Of a stretch of DNA of 64,000 nt, positions 1-10,632 are shown one piece after another (positions within the stretch are counted from its first letter, which is position 1; the number at the start of each line of letters is the position of its first letter). The DNA comes from Ricordea florida (lineage: Eukaryota; Cnidaria; Anthozoa; Corallimorpharia; Ricordeidae), in contig OX453287.1 of NCBI GenBank assembly GCA_949710005.1, positions 5,467,122-5,531,121 of the forward strand, read 5' to 3'. A program made the translations under genes and the position numbers. The notes below the pieces were generated by a model. It saw only the letters and a list, made by a program, of their open reading frames with translations. It was not told the origin of the DNA and ran no database searches.

Positions 1-110
1 GGGCGAATGAGTCGAACGCTCGAAACGTCCAGCACTTCCCTTTTACCTTACGGTGGTATAACTAACTTTATCAATTCGTTTGATTATCCCAATTTCTTGT
101 GTTTCAATTC
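1..110. repeat. Penelope-like terminal hairpin repeat, fragment
   Basis: A diverged piece of a family seen again near 28768-28905, 31765-31920 and 34990-35060. The shared landmarks are an 'ACGCTCGAAACGTC' block, then 'TTACGGTGG' and 'TTTGATTATCCCAATTTC'. Only one arm is present, cut by the window edge. Assignment to Penelope-like elements is from memory of similar cnidarian flanks and is inference. Confidence 0.45.
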
Positions 111-965
111 CCCACCGACGCAGCACCAGTTTCTTCAGAAACCATCTCAACTATACGACGTTTACACGAAACAGGTTGACTAAAAGTGACTCTGTCTCCT
201 ATTTCCGCGTGCAACAAACCGAACAGGGATCCCGCACTGCACACAGATTAGGGAGAGAGCACCCGAACATCTATATCTGATCGAGGTCTAGTCATGCAAC
301 TTCTAACCCAGAATGCAACGTAAGGTGTTCAAGAGACAATTCATCACAGTAGACCACCTATTGCTTACACACAAATAACACAATATTTTCAATATGAGAA
401 ATATTCCTTAATTTTCAGAGCCCACAGAATGAAATAAAATTCAAAATAAAAACTTGTAAAATTCACTTGTTAACTTAATGCTCAATATCGGTCTTTTGTT
501 TGAGCACTTTCCAAAACATTCAACAAAACCTTTTGTGATTTCAGTTGTTGGTTGGCGAAATGCATGCAAGAAGTGAATTCGACTTTAGCCAACGTGTCAT
601 GCGTCATGTCAACCAAAATGGCATTAAATAAAAGGAACATCAAGAAACCTCATGGCCAATAATTAAAAAAGAGTCTAAGGATCTATTTAGCCAGGTTTTT
701 TAAAAGTTATCAAACTACCACTCGTCAACAAATTGAAATTGTTTACATGAACCCATGGAGACTCTCACTCCGCCTTAACACAAACAGGTGACACGTTGAT
801 TGATAAACGTGTCTTAAAAAGCTCCTTATTTGGGTACAATTCAAAGCCACGATAACCTGAATTGTACATACAGCGATGTTTTAAAGTTTCTAAAGATTTT
901 CAAAAAAGAGTTTGAACAAGTTATTTCATAAAAAATTAAGGTTCAATCACCGCGTTCTATTTAAT
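111..965. other. Intergenic, no gene seen
   Basis: AT-rich sequence with only short open frames on both strands, no splice-supported coding exon, and no repeat recognised apart from ordinary A/T runs. Confidence 0.5.
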
Positions 966-1063
966 AATTAGATTATGAGCTCGAGATTTCTATGGGATAG
1001 TTGATGAGGCTGAAGCCCGAATCAATCATCACCTCATAGAAATCGAGAGCGAATAATCTAATT
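966..1063. mobile_element. 98-bp hairpin MITE
   Basis: The ends 'AATTAGATTAT' and 'ATAATCTAATT' are inverted, followed inward by a second inverted block (GATTTCTATG / CATAGAAATC). The short centre forms a further stem. A related end ('GGCGAATGGTCTAATTG') occurs near 1230, so this is a repeated family. Confidence 0.55.
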
Positions 1064-1247
1064 GTTTTAGTAAAAATAATAAAAAACAAATCATGTGTCG
1101 GTGAAAAAAAAAACACCAAAATACTCAATGTTCCTTCGAAACTTCGCTAAAAACGTCCATACCACGCCATTTTGAAAATGATCTTCAACCAAGTGCTGTC
1201 TAATTAACAATTAGACCCGTAGCCCTTGAGGGCGAATGGTCTAATTG

Positions 1248-1382
1248 TTTTAGTATCACCCAACTAGTCGGACAGAAAAAGCAATAATAAAAGAAAGTTG
1301 AAAGAAAGATTTATTTGGGAACAAAACAAAAGAAAGCGCCACGTATTTCGCTACTCGAGGACTATAGTCCTCTAGTAGCGTA
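1248..1382. mobile_element. Left end of the element whose right end became the 74-bp satellite
   Basis: 'TAGTATCACCCAACTAGT' at about 1249-1266 is the reverse complement of a block inside every 74-bp repeat unit downstream. The segment also holds a near-perfect inner palindrome (about 1348-1379, CGCTACTCGAGGAC and its complement). Together these suggest a TIR-bounded element whose 3' end was amplified in tandem. Confidence 0.5.
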
Positions 1383-2152
1383 GCCAATCAGATTGCGGCA
1401 TTTGCATTAGTCCACTAGTTGGGTGATACTAATGGACGATAGTGTACAGTAGCCCAGCCAATCAGATTGCGGCATTTGCATTAGTCCACTAGTTGGGTGA
1501 TACTAATGGACGATAGTGTACAGTAGCCCAGCCAATCAGATTGCGGCATTTGCATTAGTCCACTAGTTGGGTGATACTAATGGACGATAGTGTACAGTAG
1601 CCCAGCCAATCAGATTGCGGCATTTGCATTAGTCCACTAGTTGGGTGATACTAATGGACGATAGTGTACAGTAGCCCAGCCAATCAGATTGCGGCATTTG
1701 CATTAGTCCACTAGTTGGGTGATACTAATGGACGATAGTGTACAGTAGCCCAGCCAATCAGATTGCGGCATTTGCATTAGTCCACTAGTTGGGTGATACT
1801 AATGGACGATAGTGTACAGTAGCCCAGCCAATCAGATTGCGGCATTTGCATTAGTCCACTAGTTGGGTGATACTAATGGACGATAGTGTACAGTAGCCCA
1901 GCCAATCAGATTGCGGCATTTGCATTAGTCCACTAGTTGGGTGATACTAATGGACGATAGTGTACAGTAGCCCAGCCAATCAGATTGCGGCATTTGCATT
2001 AGTCCACTAGTTGGGTGATACTAATGGACGATAGTGTACAGTAGCCCAGCCAATCAGATTGCGGCATTTGCATTAGTCCACTAGTTGGGTGATACTAATG
2101 GACGATAGTGTACAGTAGCCCAGCCAATCAGATTGCGGCATTTGCATTAGTC
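1383..2152. repeat. 74-bp tandem satellite, about 10.4 copies
   Basis: The block beginning 'GCCAATCAGATTGCGGC' recurs at 1383, 1457, 1531, 1605 and onward to 2123, exactly every 74 bases and with almost no sequence difference between units. That points to recent amplification or ongoing homogenisation. Each unit carries a CCAAT motif and the TIR-like 'ACTAGTTGGGTGATACTA'. There are no distinct spacers, so it is not a CRISPR array. Confidence 0.95.
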
Positions 2153-2571
2153 TACAACTAGATTTTTACTAATTTCAGTTATAAGCTTTTACGATGTTAA
2201 TTTTCCTAATGGGCTACGTGGTTTAGAATGTTGTTCCTGTGGTTGCCATTTGCGAGACACAATAGTTATTATTGTGCACTAAATGACATTTTGTGGTTGT
2301 GGTAGTCCATTAAAAAACTGCGATGTGTTTAACAACTACTTTATCCACCCTAACCGCGATCGATAATCGGTAGTAGCGGATTTTTCTTTTTTTTTTTTTT
2401 TTTCATGTAAAGCGTGGACACAATCATCGTCATTTTGCTAAAATACTGGTTTTATTGGAAAAGACTGAAACTCATGTTTTTTTTTTCATGTTTTTTTTTT
2501 TATGATACCAATCTCCTTGGCCTTTAAATCTAACTATTGAACTCGTTTATCTTAATAACTTCTTGTCAGAG

Positions 2572-2587
2572 CCCCAATCAGTATAAA
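2572..2587 (+). promoter_or_regulatory. CCAAT plus TATA box of the fibrinogen-domain lectin gene
   Basis: 'CCAATCA' is followed within a few bases by 'GTATAAAGG' (TATAAA at 2582-2587). The start codon lies at 2675, so initiation about 30 nt after the TATA box would give a 5' leader of roughly 60 nt. Only the motifs and spacing are seen; use is inferred. Confidence 0.55.
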
Positions 2588-2674
2588 GGTTCCGTTCGGA
2601 TTCATTAATTATTTAGTTTGGATAAACCTGCAAATTTGTTTGCCATCTTCGTGTTTAACCAGTCCAGAAAAGCC

Positions 2675-5600
2675 ATGCATCTGTGGTTGTTAGCATTTTC
2701 TTGTGCCGTAAATGTTTACAGCTTCCGATGGGTAAAAGACCCAAGTTTTAGGGCTGTTAACTTTGCAAAACCAATTCATGGACAGAAACTGAGCGGAAGC
2801 GAAATCAAATCAATCTTAGTAACTAGTGAGGGTGATTGTCAAGATGCTTGCGTCGACGATAGTAGATGTTTGTCGTACAACTTCAGACCAGCACAAGAAC
2901 AAACAGGATTTCATTGTCAGCTGAGCGACTCTGACCGTTTTACCGGTGTTAAGAAATTCACAGAAGAAAAGGACACCCTATATAGAGGATTGCAGGTAAA
3001 AACACGGCAAGAAGCCATTTGATGTCGTTTGCACTTCTTCATGTTTGGTTAATTCTGGGCGCCTCCGATGGGATAAGAGGTAGAGGGTCTCAATGGGATT
3101 AACCGTTAGCCGTAAAACGGGCAAAAAAATTAGCCGTAAGGCGCAAATATTGAAAAATTTTAGCCATTTGCGGTAAAAATATTAACCGTTAGCCGTTAAA
3201 CAGCCAATAATATTAACCGTTAGCCGTAAAACAGCCAAAAACATTAACCAACGTTAGCCGTAAACGTCATCACCCCATTGAGACCTTCGAGGAAGGGTCC
3301 TCAGTAGAGAACTAGCTAACAACAGAAATATAATCAAGTCTAAGCGTATACAATAAATGCGTTATATTAGCAATGGTGTGTGGAAACGCGAAACTCGGAC
3401 TCCAAGTTTACCACCACCACATCAAACTCGTCAAAAATCTGAGAACTTTCAACAACGGCTTAACAAGAAATGAGATGGTAAGGTAAAGGTAAAGGCGATC
3501 AACAGCACGGCCAGAGCTAATCCCAGTTTCTGTAGCGCGAAGCACCTGAGAGTATTTTTACTCCCCCTGGATGGGATGTTCAGTCCAACGTAAGGCTTTT
3601 TTCCAGCGTTATTTCACGGCTACCCATTGTATACGTTCAGTTCAGTTCAGTTCACTGTTTTGCCAAAAGTTACACAAAGCAAGAAGGTCTAAATATTTAA
3701 TACTCTCATGGCGAGGAAGCTCAAGAGAAGCTTCCGGGCTTATAAGGAATGGGTCCCGCAGTTAAATAATAAGAACAAAATATTATCACCTGGATGGAGA
3801 GAGGAAATTAATATGCAAAATGATGGATATCTGATAACGAACTGCTGCATGTCAAGAAATACGATACCAGGCCACTTTAACTGTATTAAAATAATTAAAT
3901 ATCACCTCCCTTCTTTTGCCGGGGTTTAACCAAGCCCTGATAATGAAACGGAAGTAGATCAGAAGGAAATTCTGTTTTTAATGAGGCAACCCATCAGTCT
4001 CTAGAAGGCACATTTCAACATGATGATAGTATATAGCGACAGAAGAGAAAGAGATGGAATAAAACTGAATACTGTGTTGCTTATTTAAATACAGAGTGAC
4101 TGTGAATCCGGTAACTCTCCTTGTGGAGAGAAAGGATTCTGCATTCCTGACTACGAAGACAACAGCGTAACATGCAACTGTACCAGCGGTTACACAGGAA
4201 AACCTTGCGGTAAGAAAGCAACTGGTAATTATTTGCGCTATGTGTGAGTTAAAGACGAATCGTGAGGTCAAGATGGCTGCATATTGACCAAGTTCTTTTT
4301 TGAGGTCAATAAAGTCTTGTTTCGTGGAACGACGTGGAACACCCCCCGCAGGCAAGATATAGGCCCTTCTTGCCTTCTTCCGTAAGCAATCAGAACACAT
4401 GATCAGGATTCGTCTCATTCTGTCCGTTCGAAATGGCCACATAATTCAAACAGTGTATTGAAGAATAATACTAACTAAAAATGAACCTCTTTCAACAGAG
4501 GCTAAACATTGTGCTCAACTTCTACAAGATGGCAGCACAACCAGCGGTGTGTATTCTGTCAATCCAGATGGAGGAAAACCCATGAAAGTTCTGTGCGACA
4601 TGACCACAGATGGCGGGGGTTGGACAGTTTTTCAAACACGAAAGGATGGCTCTGTAGATTTTTATCTGGGTTGGCAGTTGTACAAACAGGGTTTTGGAGA
4701 TTTGAGCGGTGAGTTTTGGCTGGGGAACGACAATCTTCACCGTCTGACAGCCGCTGACGAGATGAAGCTTCGAGTTGACATGGAGGACTTTGATGGAAAC
4801 GTGAGATACGCTGAGTACACGAATTTTGAAGTTGAAGACGAGAGCGACAAATACCGGTTAACAATTGGAGGATACAGTGGCACAGCTGGGGATTCTCTAG
4901 AAACCCGTCACAAGTAAGAAACCCTATAGTAATTGACCTACCGCAGGAGCCCATCAGCAGGAGCGTTACTTTCCCTCCCCTCCCCTAATATTTTTTGGAG
5001 TTGGACGGAGGTTATGTTTTCACCCGCATTTGTGTGTTTGTTTGTTTGTTTGTATGTTTGTTTGTTTGTTTGCATCAGTAGCAGCCTAGCGTCCACATCG
5101 CTCAACTGACCAATTCTCACCAAACTTGGTCAAAACATTGACTATGGTCTAAGGGACGGACCATTAGAAAAGTGATGGGGGGTGGGGGGGGGGGTGGTGA
5201 ATTTTCAGCTTGCACGAATTTTTTTTTTTCGGTCACTGCTTGTGCAGGAATTTTATTTTCAGGTGAACCCCTCTGCACGAATTTTTTTTACTACGTGTGA
5301 AAAAGTCACAATTGGACCTTCCATCTGCATGAACTTTTTTTTTACCTTCTTCTTTGGATGAATCTTTTTTCTTGGCATTTTCCCTTGCATGAATTTTTTT
5401 TTGTTTTTTTCCCCACCCCCCCCCCCCACCCATCACTTTTCTAATGGTCCGTCCCTAACCTAGAACTGATTTAATTTTGGGGTATCTAGGACAAAGGTCA
5501 AGGTCAAAGTCACGGAAAAACGAAAAAAATCGTTATTTCGCAATAAATCGCACTAGAATCATCATATCAACTTCAAACCAAAACTAAAATGTGCATCTTT

Positions 5601-6760
5601 CAATTCTGCATCTGCCCATATGTCACATGATGCAGTAACATCAGTACCCTTGCCTGCGGTAGGGGGTCGAATGCGCTGGCGGAGGTCTGCGCTCTCGAAG
5701 TGCTCTTGTTATTTTATAAAATGCGTTCCCCTCGGCACTTAAAAGTTTCCATAGTTTTGTGATACTGCTTCAAATTACTCCAAGGGCTTGGCCAAGTTGG
5801 AGTGGCCTTGTTATAGACCAGGCAATCTCTGTGAAGACCGAAAACCTCCTGGCGGTGTGCGATGACGTGCGCGACTGCTGAAAGGCGTTATGGGATTGCA
5901 AACTGACTGCACTGAGTAATGGTCAGTGCAGAGGGACTACGATAAAATGAAATTGCACACAGCTTACCTGGCTTCTATATTGCTTTTGCCAACTGATGTG
6001 CGAAACTCGGCGAAAACACCGTCAATTTGTGCGGAAGGCGTTTCAGGCAATAGCTATTGTAGGTCTATGAAAACGGCCGATCCAAGAAGTAATAAGGGAG
6101 ATGAACACTCCAAGTGATTGGTTCCTCCCTACCCTAAATCGTCTATTAAGGCACCAATCTATAGCAACATAAAAGAGTGCGCCTTTTTTTAAGTAATGGT
6201 CCGGCAAAGAAGCAGGCAGAAAAACAATAGTGCTTGGCAATTGTGTCAGTTAATTTTGTGGTGCTGCTTAGCGCACAGAGCAAAAGCCAAATTTGGCGGA
6301 GGGGCAGAAAATAGGGATATGGAAAATACAAGGTCTAAAAACGAATTTTTAAAATTGTTTTCATAGATTTTTCGGGGTTTGTTTTGTATTAGCCAATATA
6401 TTAGCCAATGAGATGAGGCGATTTACATGGAATTAACAATTAACTGTTCGCACCTTTCTACTGCGTTTTGCCGTACGCCTGCCTACCTTTTAGCCGGACC
6501 ATTACTTAAATGGAACCTTATTTTTCTTTAACAGTGGAAAGTACTTCACCACAAGAGACAACGACAATGATGCTTATAACGCATCTAACTGTGCTGTACA
6601 ATACAGAGGAGCATGGTGGTACGAAACTTGCCATGCATCAAACTTGAACGGATTTTATCATGGTGGACCACACGATTCGTATGCTGACGGTGTCAACTGG
6701 GGGACCTTTCGTGGAGAGTACTATTCATTAAAACAAACCCAAATGAAACTGAGGCCATAG
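2675..6760 (+). CDS. Secreted Apple/PAN-EGF-fibrinogen C domain lectin (ficolin/FREP-like), four exons, complete
   Basis: Exons are 2675-2995, 4095-4209, 4499-4913 and 6535-6760. Every junction is GT/AG, the phases 0, 1 and 2 match, and the total is 358 codons plus TAG. Residues 1-16 are a signal peptide ([16 protein letters not shown]). Residues 20-106 are a PAN/Apple-like module with four cysteines, and 108-146 an EGF-like repeat with six cysteines ([12 protein letters not shown]). From about 148 to the end is a fibrinogen C-terminal domain with GGGWTVFQ, the calcium-site run DNDND, the [13 protein letters not shown] block and the closing [11 protein letters not shown]. Family members bind acetylated sugars or microbial surfaces outside the cell and are candidates for innate recognition in cnidarians. 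That role is inferred; the calcium loop and binding-face cysteines look intact. Upstream TTG-initiated frames were rejected because ATG 2675 gives a clean signal peptide. Confidence 0.9.
3085..3285. mobile_element. MITE with inverted ends and internal tandem core, in lectin intron 1
   Basis: The ends 'GGGTCTCAATGGG' (3085-3097) and 'CCCCATTGAGACC' (3273-3285) are inverted. Between them a degenerate unit of about 30-35 bp (ATTAACCGTTAGCCGTAAAA) repeats four to five times. Confidence 0.65.
3478..3640 (-). repeat. SINE fragment without its tRNA-like head
   Basis: Same body as the copies near 10370-10632, 20785-21165 and, inverted, 51125-51405. The shared run is 'CACCTGAGAGTATT', then 'CCCCTGGATGGGA', then 'GTCCAACG'. 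The tRNA-like head present in the longer copies is missing here. Confidence 0.6.
5031..5073. repeat. (TTTG)n microsatellite
   Basis: About ten TTTG units interrupted once by TATG, in lectin intron 3. Confidence 0.85.
5153..5455. mobile_element. PIF/Harbinger-type MITE, 303 bp
   Basis: The terminal inverted repeats begin GGGACGGACCATTAGAAAAG and are flanked by TAA on both sides. The interior holds short A/T and G/C tracts. A 3-bp TWA duplication with GGG ends is the signature of PIF/Harbinger. Other copies are at 16003 (left half), 20004-20123 (right half) and 32144-32429 (full, TTA on both sides). Confidence 0.75.
6193..6505. mobile_element. TTAA-flanked MITE, 313 bp, at the end of lectin intron 3
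   Basis: The ends 'GTAATGGTCCGGC' and 'GCCGGACCATTAC' are inverted and both flanked by TTAA, as in piggyBac or Kolobok insertions. The right end lies only 29 bases before lectin exon 4 (6535), so the element edge sits where the branch point is expected. Confidence 0.65.
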
Positions 6761-6770
6761 TGTGCATAAC

Positions 6771-6776
6771 AATAAA
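6771..6776 (+). terminator. Poly(A) signal AATAAA of the lectin gene
   Basis: A canonical AATAAA lies 11 nt after the TAG stop at 6758-6760. This implies an unusually short 3' UTR unless a more distal site is used. Confidence 0.55.
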
Positions 6777-6986
6777 TGGCAAAAAGGATGCGAAAACCTC
6801 TTTGACCCAAGGCAGGACTAAATGGTCATTAGTTACACTATTCTCATTAATTTTCTTATACATACAGTCATGCAGTATTTACCAGAATGTCACAATAACC
6901 CAGAGCACCAGGTAGTTAGGATAAAGCACACTACAAAAAAACGAAATAGTCCTAAAAATATGCAAGTCATTTAACTAGGCATAGGG

Positions 6987-7301
6987 GACCGTTCATTTTT
7001 TACGAGGAAGGGGGGGGGGCTGGTGGGATTTGGGGGGGGAGGGGGCATGCGAAAAAACGGCTTTCGAGGGGGGGCATCCCAAAAAAAAAATAAGGAAAAG
7101 GGAGGGTCACCTGAAATATTTTCGCCATACTTTGAAATGGCATAATATTTTAACAGGAGCCCATCAATGAAATCGCTGCTTCCAGAGGGGGGGGGGGGGG
7201 GACATGTGAAAAAAATTGGCAAGATGAGGGGGGTTACGCAATTCTTAAGTGGTTCTTCCTGAACTACACCAGCCCCTCCCTTTCTCGTAAAAAAACGGTC
7301 C
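6987..7301. mobile_element. Palindromic MITE with G-rich arms
   Basis: 'GGACCGTTCATTTTTTACGAG' and its approximate complement near 7280-7298 form the ends, with 'ATAGG' outside each. Long G runs sit inside both arms. The transposon superfamily is not assigned. Confidence 0.5.
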
Positions 7302-7381
7302 ATAGGAATCAGTTTCTCTGTAGTCAACACGTAGCATGAATTTCACTGCTTGCTTGTAGATTTCGAGAGCCATCACATCAA

Positions 7382-7591
7382 CCCTTTCACTGCCAAGATC
7401 GGATATAAATTCTCCTGAGCAAGCGCTATACAGTTCCTTATGTTCTAGTTCGGAGAATGTGGCGGTTGATCGATCGGGTCATCCTGATCCTTGATGTGAT
7501 CAGGTTCTCAATTCTCATAATCTGGTTGAGCGGTAGTGCATTGGAATCATCAGGAGAATTTATACATGGGTCACCAGTGGCATTGAAAGGG
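7382..7591. mobile_element. piggyBac-type MITE, about 210 bp
   Basis: Starts CCCTTTCACTGCCAAGATC and ends in its approximate complement (TGGCATTGAAAGGG). TTAA follows on the right; the left copy reads TCAA, one change away. The same length and end design occur at 45148-45356. Confidence 0.6.
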
Positions 7592-7867
7592 TTAAATTTC
7601 CTCATTATGTTACCAACGAGCAATGACACCGCATTTCATTCTGCACGAAGGACTCGACCAATCCGTTTGAACCCTGTTTTCCATTGGGTGTCTAATCAGT
7701 TAAGTTCATTAAAATATTTGCGATCAGACTGGCTTATTATAGAAACTCGGAGAACTAAATAAGCGGCAAAAGGAATTTATAGTAATAAATGACTTGGTTC
7801 CGAGGTCACATGGCAGTGAAAAAAATATATACTACAAATGAGAGGCTCGGCACCTGCTGCAGCTCCA

Positions 7868-7971
7868 GGTAGGTACGTGGTGTAAGCATCATATAGTGGT
7901 TCCCCGTTAATGAATATATGGCATATATTGCTCTCCATAGCCATACACGATGCTTACACCACGTACCTACC
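7868..7971. mobile_element. 104-bp hAT-type MITE, copy 1
   Basis: A strongly palindromic element with the inverted ends GGTAGGTACGTGGTGTAAGC. It is flanked by a perfect 8-bp duplication, CAGCTCCA, at 7860-7867 and 7972-7979. The second copy, inverted and of identical length, is at 21654-21757. Confidence 0.85.
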
Positions 7972-8035
7972 CAGCTCCAAGGGTGTACCGCTGTTCAAAA
8001 ACAGCACTTGCTCTTGTGAAGCTCCTGATTTTACA

Positions 8036-8553
8036 ACAAAAACAACAGAAACAACAACAACAAAAACAACAACAGAAACAACAACAGCAACGATAACAAC
8101 AGCAACAACAGCAACAACAACAATAACAATAACAACAGCAACAACATCAACAGAAACAAAAACTATAACAACAACAGAAACAACGAAAACAACAACTAAC
8201 AACAGCAACAACAATAACAACAGCAACAACAACAGCAACAACAACAATAACAACAGAAACAACGAAAACAACAATAACAGCAACAACAATAACAACAGCA
8301 ACAACAGCAACAACAACAATAACAACAGCAGCAACATCAACAACAGAAACAAAAACAACAACAACAGAAACAACGAAAACAATAACAACAGCAACAACAA
8401 TAACAAAAGCAGCAACAACAATAACAAAAACAAGAGCAGCAACAACAACAAAAACAATAACAACAGCAACAAAAATAACAGCAATAACAATAACAGAAAC
8501 AACAATAACAGCAATAACAACAACAAGAACAACAACAACAAGAACAACAACTT
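8036..8553. repeat. AAC/GCA-rich trinucleotide array, about 520 bp
   Basis: Nearly pure ACA/AAC triplets with scattered GCA, GAA and ATA variants. The open frames across it (poly-Thr/Asn on plus, poly-Leu/Val on minus) come from the triplet composition and are not called as genes. Confidence 0.9.
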
Positions 8554-8812
8554 TTAAGCTGTTACATGTGGTATGTGCTTAACGGATTTCATTTGACTTG
8601 CGTCGGTTTAAGTTAGAAGCTCGAATGAATTCAAAGTGTAAAAACATTTGTACATATAATCAATTTACCAAAAAGAAAAGGAGCATTTGCTCTAGTGAAG
8701 CTCCTGATTTTAAGCCGTTACATGTGGTATCTACTTAAACGGATTCCAATTGATTTTTGTCGGGTAAGTTACAAATCTCAAATGAATTCAAAGTGTAGAC
8801 GCATTTGTAGAT

Positions 8813-8943
8813 ATTGTAGTTCAGTTTTTTCCTTGGTTTAAATTTTTTTTCCTTTGTTTTTTGGTATGGTAATATTAGATAATAAGGTTGAAACAAAGGA
8901 AAATAAAATTTAAACCTAGCATAAAATTGAACCACAACATATG
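8813..8943. mobile_element. Long-TIR MITE, copy 1
   Basis: Inverted arms of about 45 bp built on TTCCTTGGTTTAAATTTT and its complement, with a short centre. The same family recurs at 50639-50844. Confidence 0.7.
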
Positions 8944-9309
8944 ATTAATTCATTAGCAACCTCATGCAAAATACTGTAGTGTTAAGAATGGACAATACCA
9001 ATAGGTTAAAGAATTATTGTACGTCATGACTTTTAAGTGCCAGTGGCGTCTGCTTGCCTAATGGTTGATGGAAGTCTGTTCCTTAATATTAAAGCGGCTA
9101 TCATGAACACTCTGTCGCCCATTAAAGCAAATTCCAAGCCTTCGAGATACGTCTTCGTTTATGTTTCTTATTGCGTTACATGACAATGGCTTCTGCTTGA
9201 AGGATCTTAGTCCATCGAGCCTGAACAATCTTGGCTCGCTTCTACTCCGTCTACCGGCACAGATGAATTAAAACAAAGCCAGACAACAAAAAACATGCTA
9301 CTGAATAAT

Positions 9310-9313
9310 TAAC

Positions 9314-9360
<47 letters not shown>

Positions 9361-10060
9361 TTTTTAGCGCATTTAAAAAACTCAATGCGCTTACATAAAT
9401 TAGTTAAAATCCTAAACCTACAATGTTTTTATCATCGTAATGATAATGATAGATGAAAACAGTTGATTTAATAGTTGATTTAAAAGTTAGGTGACATGAA
9501 ATCAAGGTACAGCTCCTCAAAAAATAAATCAAAAACCAAATTTCCGAAACAAAAATGTTTAGAGGGCAGATTTAAAAGACAAAAGAGATTTGTTGTATTT
9601 TAAATAGAGTTCGGTAGACTGTTTCATAATACAGGTGCGGAGAACGAAAAGGCACGTTCATCGTATGTCACAAAATTCACAACTGGGACAGTAAAAAGTA
9701 GTTTAGAGGATGAGCGTAGGTTTCTTTGCGTTTGGTATTGTTGCAGGATGGACGACAAATAGGCTGTACAAAGGCCATATGTAATCTTGAAAGTGATTAG
9801 CAGAATTTTGAGTATAATGGTGAAACAATGCGCTACGTTACACGGAGTAGGAGCCACTTTGTCTACGTGGCCTCGTCTCTGTGCTCCTATCAAAACAGCC
9901 AATGCCAGCGCGCGTAATATCCAGTTCATTGTCGTGAAGATTTCTAGTAAATTGTCTTTCAATGTCAGGGCAATTGAGCTATTTAACAATAATGCAAGAG
10001 ATGAATATTGGTGATTTAACGTGTCTACTGATCTTCGCGCCATCCTATTGGATAACTCCA
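9310..10060 (-). pseudogene. LINE 3' end (C-terminal reverse transcriptase remnant) with (ATT)n tail
   Basis: Read on the minus strand, a frame from about 10060 to 9624 resembles the end of CR1/L2-type ORF2. Its landmarks are 'FKITYGLCTAYLSSIL', 'LRSSSKLL' and 'DERAFSFSAPVL', where a stop codon falls at the usual Trp of the WNSLP motif and further shifts follow. It ends in 'AATGCGCTAAAAAATT' and an (ATT)n run at 9310-9361. No catalytic domain is present; it is a dead, 5'-truncated copy. Confidence 0.65.
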
Positions 10061-10369
10061 ACGCAGTTCAAAACTGACATTACACTGGAATTTTAAGACG
10101 AAATTGCGGCAAGTGGATTCTATGGATTGACCCCTCATTATTATTTTGTTATTAACTAGCCTCCGGATTTGGAATTTTCACTAATCCAAACTCACTTCCT
10201 CGATCACATTAATTACATCAGGGTATCGCATATCCACAATCATGCACAGCTTAGGGCTTTTCTGAACGCTTCATCAGTTCTCCGTCCGGCGAAACATGTA
10301 TTGGTGTGGTCGAACAGAAGCTAAGCGGCAAAGGATAGCGGTAAGCTTCGCTTCTGGTTATGTAAAGGT

Positions 10370-10632
10370 ACGGTTAAGGCGCACACAATCTTTAAAGCCC
10401 ACATGGCCAGAGCTTATCCCGATTTCTGTAGCATCAAGCACCTGAGAGTATTGTTACTCCCCCCTGGATGGGACGCTGGTCCAACGCAGGGTTACCCCCA
10501 GCGTTATACCGCCGGTACTCATTAACACACCGGGGTGGCCGTTGTTGAGTTATGTTATCTAAGGGAACAAGGGTTCCAACTACGGACCTCCTCGAAAGTA
10601 CGACAAGTTTACCACTACACAGCTATGTCTTC
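10370..10632 (-). repeat. tRNA-derived SINE, minus strand
   Basis: On the minus strand the head near 10625 reads 'TGTGTAGTGGTAAACTTG' followed by a B-box-like 'GTAGTTGGAACCC'. Then comes the family body with 'CCCATCCAGGGGGGAG'. Sister copies are listed at 3478, 20785 and 51125. Confidence 0.6.

Noticed and set aside
1000..1022. Hammerhead-like GATGAG..stem..CGAA in the 98-bp hairpin
   Set aside because: C3 is replaced, the last conserved A of GAAA is missing, and the pairing is better explained by the element's own palindrome.
1383..2152. CRISPR-like regular repeats
   Set aside because: The full 74-bp period is repeated with no unique spacers, in a eukaryotic context.
7910..8557. Long open frames of poly-Thr/Asn (plus) and poly-Leu/Val (minus)
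   Set aside because: Produced by the AAC-rich triplet array; no domain, splice or start context.
9624..10061. 145-codon minus frame as a host gene
   Set aside because: Its C-terminal part matches the end of LINE ORF2, with stops and an ATT-repeat tail following.
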